The position numbers were made by a program, and so were the translations under genes. Source: Aquarana catesbeiana (lineage: Eukaryota; Chordata; Amphibia; Anura; Ranidae). Taken from it: a DNA stretch of 64,000 nucleotides. Every line of letters begins with the position of its first letter. The first letter of the stretch is position 1. The stretch covers positions 334,229,539-334,293,538 of the forward strand of contig NC_133328.1 in assembly GCF_042186555.1 (NCBI RefSeq), written 5' to 3'. Below the pieces are notes generated by a model that saw only the letters and a program-made list of their open reading frames with translations, had not been told where the DNA came from and made no database searches. Shown one piece after another: positions 1 to 11,574 of the stretch.

Positions 1-134
1 GCCTCTTGTGGTAGCACAGCCTGGGGACACAGATGTCATCTGCTGCTTTCCGGATCTCTGCGTCTTCTGGACCAGACTGCCCTCCCTTACATATGGACTC
101 CTCAGGCCACCAATTTTGATGTTCAAGAATTGTT
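1..134 (-). pseudogene. Inverted MADF-exon fragment of the Harbinger element
   Basis: Read on the minus strand this piece resembles the second half of the MADF-domain exon encoded at 54059-54238, around the GGLRSTYLRE and RLWYYDRLHF regions, but frame-broken. It matches 54669-54797 in the other Harbinger copy, so the inverted fragment predates the separation of the two copies and is part of the family structure. It cannot encode a protein. Confidence 0.7.
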
Positions 135-980
135 GTCTGCCTTGGGGTCCCAGGCTTCGCTAATTTCTCCTGCTGATCCAGTGTTGCCTCCCTCTTTGTT
201 TGGTTCTGAGCCCTTATTAAAGGATTTTTGTTTGGAATTATACTTGCCTATGTGTGTTTGACTTGAAAAAGGACAGTTGGTTTGTGAGGATTCAGGTACA
301 TATCAAAAATACAATGTGAAATTAACAAGGGACACCAACAACAAACAATCTCCTTGAGATATCAATGGTGTTGTGGTAACTTGACACACAAAACACACAC
401 AAAAATAGTCTGGAGTAAAAATAAAAATAAGATTAAACAAAGATCAGCCTTGGAAAAAATACAAACATAAAATATAAACCAAAAATGGCTTTAAAGCCAA
501 AAAAAAACAAAAAAAAAAATTCTGTCAGATGTGACAAATAACAATATATTAAGGGAATCCCAAGAAAAAAAACAAAAAAGAAGTTTGTGAGAAGTGTGTG
601 TGAATATGAGCAGCAAAACTACTTAATTCTTGTCACATTATAAAGAAGAAGAGAGTACGCTGTATTAAACCATTTTTAACATTGCACCGTGACGAAAGTG
701 CTGTATCCATTGCAAACGCTAATTTTACCAGACCAAGCTTTTTCGTGTCAAAATTTCTTCTGAGCATGCATGGCACTTGTGCGTCGGAACAGGCCACACA
801 CGGTCGGAATAGACGCAATTGGATTTTGTTGTCGGAAAATGTTATCTCCTGCTCTCAAACTTTGTGTGTCGGAAAATCCGATGGAAAATCTCCGATGGAG
901 CCCACACACGGTCGGAATTTCCGACAACACGCTCCGATCGGACATTTTCCATCGGAAAATCCAACCGTGTGTACGGGGCA
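1..980 (+). mobile_element. 3' end of a PIF/Harbinger element (copy 1, cut by window edge)
   Basis: This stretch aligns over its whole length with 54669-55655, the 3' end of the complete Harbinger element further right, with scattered substitutions and small indels. It ends in the terminal inverted repeat TGTGTACGGGGCA at 968-980, followed by TTA (981-983), a typical 3-bp Harbinger target site. The subterminal part (about 780-980) carries several copies of an ACACACGGTCGGAA-type motif in both orientations. It contains no intact coding sequence; only the inverted MADF fragment at its left edge is gene-derived. The rest of the element lies outside the window. Confidence 0.88.
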
Positions 981-1019
981 TTAGACTTATTTAATAAGCC
1001 TTTAGCCCTTGCAAGGAGA

Positions 1020-2090
1020 TGGTCTCAGTGTAAGGCTATTTTTTCTGGTGCTGGTGCCTGGAGTTGGGCTTTAATCACTTCAGCCCCGGAAGATTTTACC
1101 CCCTTCTTGACCAGAGCACTTTTTACAATTTGGCACTGTGTCACTTTAACTGACAATTGCGCAGTCATGCAATGCTGTACCCAAACAAAATTTGCATCCC
1201 TTTTTTCCCACAAATAGAGCTTTCTTTTGGTGGTATTTGATCACCTATGTGGTTTTTATTTTTTGTGCTTAAAACAAAAAGGAGCGTCAATTTTGGAAAA
1301 AAAAATATATTTTTTACTTTTTGCTATAATAAATATCCCCCAATTTTTTTAACAAAAACTAATTTCTTCATCAGTTTAGGCCCATATATATTCTTCTACA
1401 TATTTTTGGTAAAATAAAATCGCAATAAGCGTATATATTGATTGGTTTGCGCAAAAGTTATAGCGTCTACAAACTACGGGAAATATTTATGGCATTTTTA
1501 TTATTTTTTTTTTTTACTAGTAATGGCAGTGATCTGTAATTTTTAGCGGTATTGTGACATTGCGGCAGACAGATTGGACACTTTTGACACATTTTTGGGA
1601 CCATTGACATTTATACAGCGATCAGTGCTATAAAAATGCTCTGATTACTGTATAAATGTCACTGGCAGGGAAGGGGTTAACACTAGGGGGCGATCAAAGG
1701 GTTAAATATGTGTTCCCTCGGTGTGTTCTAACTGTATGGGGATATGACTTACTAGGGGAGGAGACATATCGTTGTTCCTACTTAGTAGGAGCAAACAACA
1801 TATCTCTTCTGCCCTGACAGCACAGGGATTTGTGTGCTTACACACACAAATCCCTGTGCTGGCGCTCGTGCATGTGGCCGCTGGCCATGTACATCGGGTC
1901 TCCCGCCGTGTAGCGTGGGGGAATATAGTGTAGCTGAGGTCCGACAAGAAGAAGCTCTTGACTGGACTGACCTCTCAAGAAATTTCACCTTCTCTATATT
2001 CTCCAAATTTTGAATCTTCAGTAATGCAGAAAACAGGGGTAAAGTAAGTATAAACCTGTGCTTCATACAGCAGGAGGAAGCCTGGACAGT
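1020..2090. repeat. Dispersed repeat A, copy 1
   Basis: AT-rich, non-coding sequence. About 1200-1920 is an inverted match to 36400-37130: shared landmarks are the CTATTTGTGG-type junction, the TTGCGCAAAAGTTATAG stretch, the GTATAAATGTCA repeats and the final hairpin of about 20 bp around 1828-1857 (a stem of ACACAGGGATTTGTGTG type). No ORF has a recognisable domain. The class of the element (MITE, SINE or other) cannot be decided here; I see no clear terminal inverted repeat. Confidence 0.7.
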
Positions 2091-2139
2091 ATGGGAAAAT
2101 TCAATTTTTCCTAAAAAAAATATTTATATGTAATTTAGT

Positions 2140-2695
2140 GGTGGCTGGTGCTCAATATTTTGAGTGTTTAGATGGACAAGAAGGTGGTGATCACCCCCCC
2201 ATGGGAGATGGACAATCAGAGGCCTCCTTACCTTAGGAGGCAGATAACAAGGATCCAGGGTAGGGCTGCTGCTCCTCACTGCTACTTCTCACTCCAGCGA
2301 CTCCTCGCTCCGGGGCCATTGCGTCTCCTCCCAGCTGAACAGTAAGTGGGACCTGAGACCCAATTGGCCGGGAGTTCTAAAACCCTTGGCCAATCGGGTC
2401 TCGGGACCCTCTTCCTGATTGGCCAGGATCAGAATCAGGAATACAACATTGATTATTAATTTGCTATTGTCACACGGGTGGGCTCAGGGTGCAGTGCTTT
2501 CCACCCCAAACCCACCCTTTTTTTAAGCCAATTAGAGCCTCAGGCTCTAATCATGTGCTTAAAAAAAACAAACATTGGAATCCATGCATCCGGCACCCTA
2601 CATGTAGATTAGGGGCTGGATGCATGGATTAGGGGGGCGACGCCCCTGCACCCCGTATATTTCAAATGTGCTGTTATATATTAAAAAAGTAAATT
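2140..2695. other. Non-coding repeat-like stretch, no gene seen
   Basis: Contains several short inverted pairs (for example a TTGGCC-flanked pair at about 2365-2430 and GGATGCATGGATT-type copies at 2580-2630), suggesting an old foldback or MITE. No coding potential recognised. Confidence 0.4.
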
Positions 2696-2736
2696 TGCAC
2701 AGATATCTCTGTTAGTACAGCATTTTCCATAATACA

Positions 2737-2739
2737 CTA

Positions 2740-2788
<49 letters not shown>
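2737..2788. repeat. (TA)n microsatellite
   Basis: About 50 bp of nearly pure TA at the 3' (left) truncation point of PLE1. PLE and Tc1 remnants throughout this window abut TA arrays. Confidence 0.9.
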
Positions 2789-2791
<3 letters not shown>

Positions 2792-2799
2792 CCTCAGTA

Positions 2800-3920
2800 A
2801 AAGTACAGTTTCTACGAAGTCTTAAATATTGTGCATATAGTATGCTGCAGACAAGAGTATATGGGTGAGCACTCGCAGCATGTAAAAGAGTGTTGCCTGC
2901 TGTCTCTTTTCGGAAGAGCATAGAGGCCAGGCAACCATTACTGTCTTTACAGATAGTGAGATCAAGGAAGGTGATTTTAGATCTATCACTAGAAACTGTG
3001 AATTTAAGATTGAAAGAGTTACGATTCAGGATCTCAATAAAGGTGTTCAAGCTTTCCGCGGTGCCGGACCAGATAATGAATATATCATCAATATAACGTA
3101 GCCAGCATAATGCCTGGCTCGTATATTGTGATAAATTATCATCTGAGAAAATGGTATGTTCCCACCCCCCAGGTGCAGGTTGGCGTAGGTAGGCGCACAG
3201 CATGTGCCCATGGCCACGCCCTGTACCTGGAGGAAGTGGGGCTCTTTAAAAGTAAAACAATTGTGTGTAATTATGAATTATAAAAGATCCAGAATAAATT
3301 CACAATATTCCCACCGATGGTGGGTTTGTTCACAAAGGAATGTACGTGCTGTCCTGACGCTCTGCTCATGAGGGATGCTCAAATAAAGAGCCTCGACATC
3401 CAAAGTCACGAGCAGGGCATCAGGAGGCACGACCATCCCTTCGATATGTTTGAGAAGGTCTAGTGTGTCTCTTTTATAGAATGGTAGTGCCAACACATGT
3501 GGTATAAGGATCGAGTCGACCAAATGGCTGGCATTTTCCGTAAGGGAACCAATGCCTGATACTATGGGTCTCCCAGGGGGTTTGATAGAGTTTTTGTGCA
3601 CTTTAGGGAGAGCATAGAATGTGGCCAATCTCGGATGACGTGTATTCAGAAAGTTATAGGGTTCCTGGTCAATGAGGCCTCCCTGATGGACAGAGCCAAT
3701 GATAGTCAAAAATTCCATTCTGTATTGATTGATTAGAGTTGCGTCAATCCGTCTATACCATTCCCTATTGCACAGAATATTCATAACCATATGTTCGTAG
3801 TTGGCCTTCATCATAAGGACAATATTCCCGCCTTTGTCGGCGGGCTTAATTACGAGGTCTGGGTGATTCTGTAACTTTAAAATTGCTGTGTCTGTGCCGT
3901 GGTAAGGTTATTAGGTTTCG
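2800..3920 (-). pseudogene. PLE1 reverse transcriptase fragment
   Basis: Reverse transcriptase of the Penelope type; the reaction is target-primed reverse transcription of the element RNA. Visible motifs in order on the minus strand: KPADKGGNIVL at about 3880-3815 (start of RT core), YALPKVHK and RPIVSGIGSLTE near 3620-3540, LVTLDVEALYLSIPH near 3410-3360 (motif A aspartate present), YIDDIFIIW near 3100-3070 (motif C aspartates present), FLDLTI and FRKETAGNTLLHAASAHP near 2970-2860. A frame change lies between about 3280 and 3200, and the C-terminus with the endonuclease is missing, so it is a pseudogene. Family assignment rests on the ADKGG, PKVHK and NTLLH-HP signatures, which distinguish PLE RT from LINE RT. 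Confidence 0.85.
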
Positions 3921-4191
3921 GAATAATGTTCATTTTTTTTGATATCATTGATTGTCCCCATCAGGAAGGCCCAAATGTTGGAGTTAGTCATTATGTCAGG
4001 AAAGCGTTGAGATTTGCATTTAAATGCAGCTTTGAGTGCAGGTGCTACAGGGATGGGATTAGAGGAAACTGGGGTGTCGGTCTGGTTAGATTGCTCGTTT
4101 TCATCCAGTAATAACATTAGGCTCGGAGAGCTCGAAAGTTCTCCATTGGGTCATTTTTAACTTGTTCAGAGATTTGTTTGTCTTGTATGGA

Positions 4192-5533
4192 TCAAAGACG
4201 GTCATTGTCAAACAGAAATTTATATGTAAGGTTGCGTGAAAATAAATATAGGTCCTTAATGGTTTCATATTTGTCAATTACCATAGAAGGACAAAAACTA
4301 AGGCCAAGTCTAAGAACCTCTAATTGGTGAGTGGTAAAAGAGTACGATGTTAGGTTAAGGATATCCAAGTTAGAGCTCAAGTGGGGAGTGATGTGTTGGC
4401 AAGTGTCTGAAAATTTGGTGGGGGGTTTCTAATTTGAGAGACATGTGAGTCTAACGTGCTTTGCCGTGTGAACGTCTGTAATTGTGTAGCAAGTATATTG
4501 TTGCTGGATGTGTTCATGAGTGATGATTATGAAATGTCAGCGGCAGCGGCTCCCTGCAAGGGAAGTCTGCCTGTGTCGCCGATAGTTGAAATAGGGATCG
4601 TGTTAGAAGGCATAGTCTGTGCCTGTAATTGTGGATTAAGTAGCTGAATAGCCTGTAAGGCTGTTGCACCTAGGTATTTACCTGGTGGGTGACCATTAGT
4701 GTCATGTGTTTGAGGAGTGTCATGAAAAGACCTAGAATGAGAAAAGGTAGTTTCTGAAGGAGGACGTTTTTTGAAATAGGGTGTATAGGACCCACCACCA
4801 AGATCCCGCTTAAGTGCTCCTTGATGAGTATGGTGAGCTGTCAGGTTGTTTTTCCTGGAAGGAGGCTGTGGAGGAAACAGAGAAGAATCAGATTCTGTAT
4901 CATCATCAGTAGTATAAGGAACATTTCCCTGTTTTTTTAATGTACGATGTTTTGTCCTAGACCCTTTGTTTTGAGAAGGTAGCTGCCAATGATAGGCGAA
5001 GCTGCCAATGATAGGCAAAGCTTATTTTGTTTTCTGGTAACTCTGGTAACAAAGTCCTTAATATCTTGCCAGCGTTTAGTGTATAAGGCATGGGTTTTTA
5101 TATTCTCATTAGAGGACTGTAACAATACAATCTCCTGATCAAATGTTGTGAGTTATGATTGATATTGAGTGATGAGAAGTTTCATCAGATTGATACTACA
5201 GGTTGTTAGTGTACTTTCCCATGCTACTTTAAATTCGGGAGTGGTGGTTTGAATAGAGGGGTATATTTGTATCCTGAGACCCAAGGGACTTATATTTTCA
5301 TGGACATATTTATTCAGGAATTCTATGTGCCAGTAGAGGTTAGATTTCTTTTTCAGGAGGCTTTTTATTTTGACCATGTACTGATTGATCCCAATTTCTT
5401 GATCTGTATCTACATTACAATTAGTTTGAATTTCTGACATGTAGCCAGTCCAAGCTGTGCCTACAAAGTCCATGAGTAACAATTTATATATGTTGTATTT
5501 TATGTGGTAAAAAGAAGATTGTTGATGAATCAA
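4192..5533 (-). pseudogene. PLE1 N-terminal coding region, frame-broken
   Basis: Several minus-strand open blocks in different frames: 5153-5533 (no recognised domain, leucine- and lysine-rich), about 4937-5125, 4527-5018 (low complexity, many P, S, T and basic residues) and 4192-4380 (ending near a GLSFCPSMVIDKYETIKDLY motif). The last block is characteristic of sequences just upstream of the RT core in Neptune-type PLEs; PLE2 has the equivalent GLNFSPNRHFDLF. The order and strand agree with the RT fragment, so they form one decayed ORF. No catalytic function is assigned to this region. Confidence 0.65.
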
Positions 5534-5682
5534 AAAAAATATAACTGGTAATCAAGCAAAAATAATGATTGAAAACTACTAATGGTCACCAGAAAAAGGG
5601 GGGGGGGGGGACCAAAGGCCCGGGTGTTCCCACCCAATTCAATAGATAACAAAATGGAAATGTATCATAACACATACATGTA

Positions 5683-6890
5683 TACTCACTACTTTACATT
5701 GTAGCAAAGTGTAATTTTTTCAGTGTTAACAAAATGGAAATGTATCATAACACAGAGTGGTACTGTGGATACATAATCAATATAAAAGTGCCACGTCCTA
5801 TAACTACATTGGCAAAAGAAAAAAAGAAAGGGACTTTGGACTTTTTAGGCACAGTAACACTAAATATATAGCAAAAATAATTTATTGAAAAAATACACAT
5901 AAATAGAACACTAGTTAAAAACCACAAATCATATGAATACACAAAGATATTCAATAGAGCTATTGCTATACAAATCCATCTAGATACATGATAACTCGGA
6001 CATAAGGATAACCATCCAAAGTAGATACCGGTCCGAGAAAATGGCTGGATAGCAGATCAACAGAAGGTTACTTCATAGCAAAGTAAATACTTACTAAGGT
6101 AAATATATATGATCATATAGTATGACCCGCAGATGTAGGAAAAGGGGACGGTACAAATAAGCACCACACGTATGGTCCAACGAGGGTATGTGGATTATTA
6201 ATGTAGCCTACAAGAAGATATAAAATTAAATAAATAGTAGAATAGTAAAAGGCTTTAATCTCTCCAGTGTAGCATAAGTGACTCACCAATAGCTGGGTTG
6301 CTCAGAGAACTATGTATAGTAGGAACAATTGATCCTAATGGGGCTAATATGGGTAGGTATATATACGTCAAAAAGCCCAGAGATCCAAAGGTAGCTATGT
6401 AGGTACAAGGGCCAAAATGTAAAAGGAATAATCCTAGAGTAAAGGCTGCATACCCCTGAAATAAAACATAAAAGAAGGGGCAGTTAAGGAAACAATATAA
6501 ATAGATAAATGAATGAATGAAGCGGGCGCTATCCTGATGAGGCCAGTTCCTAAGAGTAGGTAGACAGTACCTGGGTAGTGTGGGAATAGGGCAAGCAGCG
6601 TGTGGTGCCGTCCGTCTGCTAGGTCAGCTAGTGCACAATAATAGGACATGGTCCTATTTGAGTGCATGTCCCGCCCGTACTCAGCAAATCGGCGTCGCCG
6701 ACGTGACGTCATCCGGACTGGATGAGAACTTCCAATGTGCATGTGCACCACTCGGCTAGGAGCGTTGTCAAAAACACACAGACGACGCACCTGCTAGGAG
6801 GAGGGGCGCACGCAGCAAGGAACAACAATGGCCAGCAGGGGGAGAGCAGAGAAATTCCCACGCTGGCCAGTGTATGCGCCACAGCATACA
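5683..6890. repeat. Left arm of giant foldback A
   Basis: Reverse-complement match to the right arm, which is split between 7805-8616 and 14044-14430. Landmarks: the segment at 5990-6085 (TCGGACATAAGGATAACC) pairs with 14050-14130, and 6080-6740 pairs with 7960-8610. The outer end (5683-5727) is the terminus of a Tc1 element, identical in type to 14395-14440. No gene in the arm; AATAAA-like signals point outward at the mirrored position 14236. Confidence 0.85.
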
Positions 6891-7395
6891 CTGGCCAGGT
6901 ACTATTTGAGTGCACGTCCCGCCCGTAGTCAGCAAATCTGCATCGCCGACGTGACATCATCTGGACCGGACGAGAACTTCCAATGCGCATGCGCATCACT
7001 TGGCTAGGAGCGTTATCAAAAACACACAGACGGCGCACCTGCTAGGAGGAGGGGCGCACGCAGCAAGGAACAACAATGGCCAGCAGGGGGAGAGCAGAGA
7101 AATTCCCACGCTGGCCAGTGTATGCGCCACAGCATACACTGGCCAGGTACTATTTGAGTGCACGTCCCGCCCGTAGTCAGCAAATCGGCATCGCCGACGT
7201 GACGTCATCCGGACCGGACGAGAACTTCCAATGCGCATGAGCATCACTTGGCTAGGAGCGTTATCAAAAACACACAGACGGCACACCTGCTAGGAGGAGG
7301 GGTGCACGCAGCAAGGAACAACAATGGCCAGCAGGGGGAGAACAGAGAAACTCCCACGCTGGCCAGTGTATATGCCACAGCACCTGAAATAGTCG
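6720..7395. repeat. Three tandem 248-bp repeats
   Basis: The marker CACCTGCTAGGAGG starts at 6788, 7036 and 7284, a period of exactly 248 bp. Each unit contains a GTGACGTCATC-type site, a GCGCATGCGC-like stretch and a short inverted pair around GCTGGCCAGTGTATGC / GCATACACTGGCC. A fourth, inverted partial unit is at about 7808-8040. The units sit next to the axis of foldback A. Confidence 0.92.
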
Positions 7396-7804
7396 GTCCT
7401 CGTTCAGTACAGGCGCTTTACCTCATATAATATTGCAGTCCCCTTTTCTCATTCACATATGTTTACTTTATATTTATATTATATTTTCTTTCTCTTCTAG
7501 TTCCACTGTGCCATCTAAGTCCACCTATATCTATGTATATGGAATCTGTATGATCATATTTGGTCAATCTATCTATTATAGTTTGGCTCTCAGCCTCAAG
7601 CACCGACCACTACTGTCATGGATATTGTTGATGTTTAATTGTCTATTTGGTTTATATATAATTGCTAACTGTATTTATTCTTACCATTTTAATGATTGTT
7701 TTTTCCTCCGCTGGTTTGTCTGCTGTGGCTTGGACGGGCGCCATCTGGTGGCAGGTTCTTAGTTACCACGCGGCCGCCCACCGTCACATCATCTCTCTAT
7801 CAGG
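7391..7804. other. Loop of foldback A, no gene seen
   Basis: Unpaired, T-rich segment between the tandem repeats and the right arm. Open stretches exist but encode hydrophobic low-information peptides without a recognisable family. Confidence 0.5.
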
Positions 7805-8616
7805 TGCTGTGGTGCATACACTGGCCAGCGTGGAAGTTTCTCTGTTCTCCCCCTGCTGGCCATTGCTGTTCCTTGCTGCGTGCACCCCTCCTCCTAGCAG
7901 GTGCGGCGTCTGTGTGTTTTTGACGACGCTCCTAGCCGAGTGGTGCGCATGTGCATTTGAAGTTCTCGGCCGATCCGGATGACTTCACGTCGGCGACGCT
8001 GATTTGCTGACTACGGGCGGGACGTGCACTCAAATAGGACCATGTCCTATTATTGTGCACTAGCTGACCTAGCAGACGGATGGCACCACACGCTGCTTGC
8101 CCTATTCCCACGCTACCCAGGTACTGTCTACCTACTCTTAGGAACTGGCCTCATCAGGATAGTGGCCACTTCATTCATTCATTTATCTATTTATATTGTT
8201 TCCTTAATTGCCCCCTCTTTTATGTTTTATTTCAGGGGTACGCAGCCTTTACTCTAGGATTATTCCTTTTACATTTTGGCCCTTGTACCTACATAGCTAC
8301 CTTTGGATCTCTGGGCTTTTTGACGTGTATATATACCTACCCATATTAGCCCTATTAGGATCAATTGTTCCTACTATACATAAGTCTTTGAGCAACCCAG
8401 CTATTGGTGAGTCACTTATGCTACATTGGAGAGACTAAAGCCTTTTACTATTCTACTATTTATTTAATTTTATATCTTCTTGTAGGCTATGTTAATTAAA
8501 CACATACCCTCATTGAACCATACGTGTGGTGCTTATTTGTACCGTCTTCTTTTTCCTACATCTGCGGGTCATACTATATGATCATGTATATTTAACTTAG
8601 TAAGTATTTACTTTGC
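7805..8616. repeat. Right arm of foldback A, inner part
   Basis: Reverse complement of about 6070-6890. The match is cut exactly after ACTTTGC at 8616 and resumes at TATGAAG (14044), which shows that 8617-14043 was inserted into a pre-existing palindrome. Confidence 0.85.
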
Positions 8617-8760
8617 CCCTCCCCCCCCTTTCTCCCCTCTTTCACCCCCCTATTTTCCCCCTCCCCCCTGTTACCCCTCTTTCCTTTTGCCAAAACCCCC
8701 CTCTCCTCCCCCCCTCCCCTTGTTCCCCCCCCTTCCTTTCTCCCCCCCCCCCATTCCTTA
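8617..8760. repeat. Polypyrimidine tract
   Basis: Almost pure C/T with long C runs on the plus strand. A similar tract occurs in the PLE foldback at 43525-43620, suggesting that 8617-9090 is an opposite-strand PLE fragment. Confidence 0.85.
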
Positions 8761-9053
8761 TCCTCTGTCCTGCTTCTGTTTTAGACTCGGCCAATATATG
8801 GGCTCTAAATTTTCTACCATTACTTACCTCCTATCTATATTATAGTACTATGTTCTGCACACCCCCCGTGGTGACTTTTCATTGCCCCCCTCTTTGGTGG
8901 CCTATCCTTTGCCGCAGCGGTCTGACCAGCACAGGTTCTCAAATCAAACCATCTGCACTGTGTTTTTTATGCCTCTTTTTTGTTTTTTGTTCTGCTAGAT
9001 TTTATATACTAATTATACCTTATTTACCTTGGTAGCCACAACACATTTTCTGC

Positions 9054-9085
9054 TCCTGAAGAAGCGTTAGACATGTGCAACATAG
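9054..9085 (+). ncRNA. Degenerate hammerhead-like hairpin
   Basis: CTGAAGAAGCG followed by a weak hairpin and a CATAGG tail where other copies have GAAACGCGTAGG. Weak alone; recorded because of its position 120 bp from the better copy at 9203-9243 in the opposite orientation. Confidence 0.3.
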
Positions 9086-9202
9086 GCTTGAATGGAGGAG
9101 AAGATTTGGATGCCGCACACCGGATGTAGTCAAAAAACTTCACTTTATTGAAAAAATGGGATCATCAAAATAACAAGACTGTCATGCAGAAAGTACAGGT
9201 AA

Positions 9203-9243
9203 GCTGACGCGTTCGCACTCAGGACTGAGTGCTTACTCATAGC
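9203..9243 (-). ncRNA. Hammerhead-like hairpin in PLE2 3' tail
   Basis: On the minus strand the order is CTATGAGTAA, a 7-bp stem GCACTCA/TGAGTGC with loop GTCC, then GAACGCGTC. This resembles the CTGATGA-stem II-GAAACGCGTC order of hammerhead ribozymes but has lost one A of GAAA and has extra bases before the stem, so cleavage is doubtful. Position near the 3' end of a PLE fits the known location of hammerhead motifs in PLEs. Confidence 0.45.
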
Positions 9244-9915
9244 TAACAAATATTAAAAAGACAAACTCTTATATAGCTCAATGGGGTATCACATGATTGC
9301 CCAATTAGATGGTCATTAAGTCTCAGCTGGAAGCCGATTTAATGAGGTCTCGGCATCTGCTGGCTATTTGGTGTGTTGACTGATTGAGAAATGTTTTCAA
9401 AACCGTGACATGTAAATAGATGACAAAGAATGTAAAAAAAGATGTGTATATGTACATGTGTAGGCAAAAAATATATATGTGTGTGTATATATATGGTGAA
9501 TCCTATCAATAAACGTGTATATAATAATGAATATACTTCTATAACGTGTATATATGAAAGGTGATAAGTATCAAAAAAGGGATTACTATTAGGTGAAAGG
9601 AAAAAATGTGTAAAAAATATTTCTCATTAAAAAAAAAAAAGAGAAAATATATTGATAAAAATATTCAGACAACGTGCAAAGCAAATGTGAAGAATGAATG
9701 TAATAAAACTATATGTGAACAAAATATATAAATATGATGAAGCTCTCTATAATGTGCCGGTGAAGTGGATGAAGCTTTCTATAATAAGCCGGAATAATAT
9801 AAGTGAAATATAGAGCAATGTGACCTGAAAATAATACGTGATATGCCCGCGGTGGATAACAGGGTACATATAGGGCCCTATAATATTAGAAATAAACTGT
9901 GGGATTCAAAAACAT

Positions 9916-10424
9916 AAAATCACGTTAATAAGGGTTGCCCTGATCTGGTCAAATGGCAGTGATATATGCAGGGTCCCAGTAGACTGACTTGTAACGTAAT
10001 GATTCTAAATGATGAGCCTGGCCGAGAGCAGGGTGTGTGTGGAATTTCAGGAATGAAGCAGCGGTGTTCAAGGTAATAGAACGCCGCTAATCTGTGTCAC
10101 ACTAAATGTCTAGATGGAATTATAATGATGGTAATAAAGTTGGTAGTGGTCTCGGCCAGTCACTCACGTTTAAGGGATCACAAAAAGGGACAAATAAAAA
10201 ACAAGTAAGGTGCTATAGGCTGGGATACGAAGACAAAAATCACGCTGATCAGGGTTGCCCTGATCTGGTCAAATGCCAGTGATATATGCAGGGTCCCAGT
10301 AGACTGACTTGTAACGTAATGATTCTAAATGATGAGCCTGGCCGAGAGCAGGGTGTGTGTGGAATTTCAGGAATGAAGCAGCGGTGTTCAAGATAATAGA
10401 GCGCCGCTAATCTATGTCACACAA
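9916..10424. repeat. 320-bp tandem duplication in PLE2 tail
   Basis: Two copies of about 190 bp matched segment, 320 bp apart, differing by a few substitutions (for example CACGTTAATA versus CACGCTGATC at the start). Confidence 0.9.
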
Positions 10425-11574
10425 AGCATGTCTCAGTATATGTATGTCAGCAAATGCCAAGACCTCCAAACAAAACATATTAGAATAATACATCTTATGG
10501 GTCCACTAATACAATGCTCATATATTGACACCGGCAAGTGAAACAGATGAAAACAGGCATATAATGATCGGCGTGAATCCAATCTATAAAGACGATGAGA
10601 AGAAATGTTATAATGCTGCATTCTAAAGAGAAACAACTACATATTCATATTGCAACATTACACTCGCAAAATAAGCACTGAACACAAACGATACAATGTA
10701 TGTCAGCTTATGTACATATAAATAAGCTTAATATATCTGAATTATGATCCCAAGGTGTCCAAAAAAATATATATATGGACAACAAGGTGTACAAAATGTG
10801 AATGAATGAAAATGAATAAAATAAATAAAATAAAATAAAGTAAAAAAATTTGAAAACATATTGCGTAAAAACCTAATACATATATCAGGTGTTTCCTACA
10901 CAACTAGAAAGATGTATAGGACAATGAAAATTTCCATATATATCTATGTGATGAAGAATGAGCTGGAATAAAAGTAATAATAATGGAATAAAATTGTGAA
11001 ACCTCATGATACAAATCATGAAAAATTATCAAAAGAAAACGAGGAAAGATACAATAACACAAAAATGTGTGGAGAACGAAATATTATAAAACTATTTATC
11101 TCAATATTGTCGCGATATGCATCCTCAGGTAAAATTAGCTTGTACTTTAGTCAGGTATATAAAACACCAGAACATGATGGATATCGCGAAACAATAAAAG
11201 ATATTGTATATTTCTATTATTAATAGAAATATTTGCAAACATCTATTATTGGCCATGGTTCCCTGGGAATTCCTGCTCTGCCATAGTTACTATACTGAGT
11301 ATGCAGAGTAGGGGAACTTGTCGGGCGTATATACCAATCAAGGTGGTAAATATTATATATTCATGTATAAGATTGGGTATGTTTGTACATGGGCCCCAAT
11401 GGTCAGTAGATGGAAAAAACTCCTATTTTGGCACCATCTGACCGGAACAAAAAACAAGAGGAAATAGAAAATGGCTGACAAAACGTGAAAATGTAAAAAA
11501 TGAACATGAAATGTTCTTTATAAGGACTCATGATAGTGTAGGTGTTATGACCATGTTCAAGCAGTATAGGAAAG

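Larger units (their letters stand above)
2800..5560 (-). mobile_element. Penelope-like element PLE1, degraded, lacking endonuclease
   Basis: Minus-strand remnant. Read 5' to 3' (from 5533 down) it gives an N-terminal region without named domain, a basic/proline-rich linker (about 4527-5018), a segment ending in a GLSFCP motif (about 4192-4380) typical of the region before the PLE reverse transcriptase, then RT (2800-3920). The GIY-YIG endonuclease expected after RT is absent; the element stops at the TA array near 2790. Frameshifts separate the blocks. The upstream boundary is close to the G-tract at 5598-5610. Confidence 0.8.
9090..11570 (-). other. PLE2 3' untranslated region
   Basis: About 2.5 kb of AT-rich non-coding sequence downstream of the endonuclease on the minus strand. 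It includes a direct duplication with a 320-bp offset: about 9916-10104 and 10235-10424 are near-identical (marker AGGGTTGCCC at 9931 and 10251). No ORF of note. Confidence 0.6.

Noticed and set aside
6434..7286. Repeated 96-118-codon minus-strand ORFs (RRLCVFDNAPS...)
   Set aside because: The same reading of the 248-bp tandem unit, repeated; no homology recognised and the frame is not kept in the inverted fourth unit.
8613..9035. 140-codon ORF starting with a proline-rich run
   Set aside because: Begins in the polypyrimidine tract and has no domain; better explained as PLE-derived non-coding sequence.
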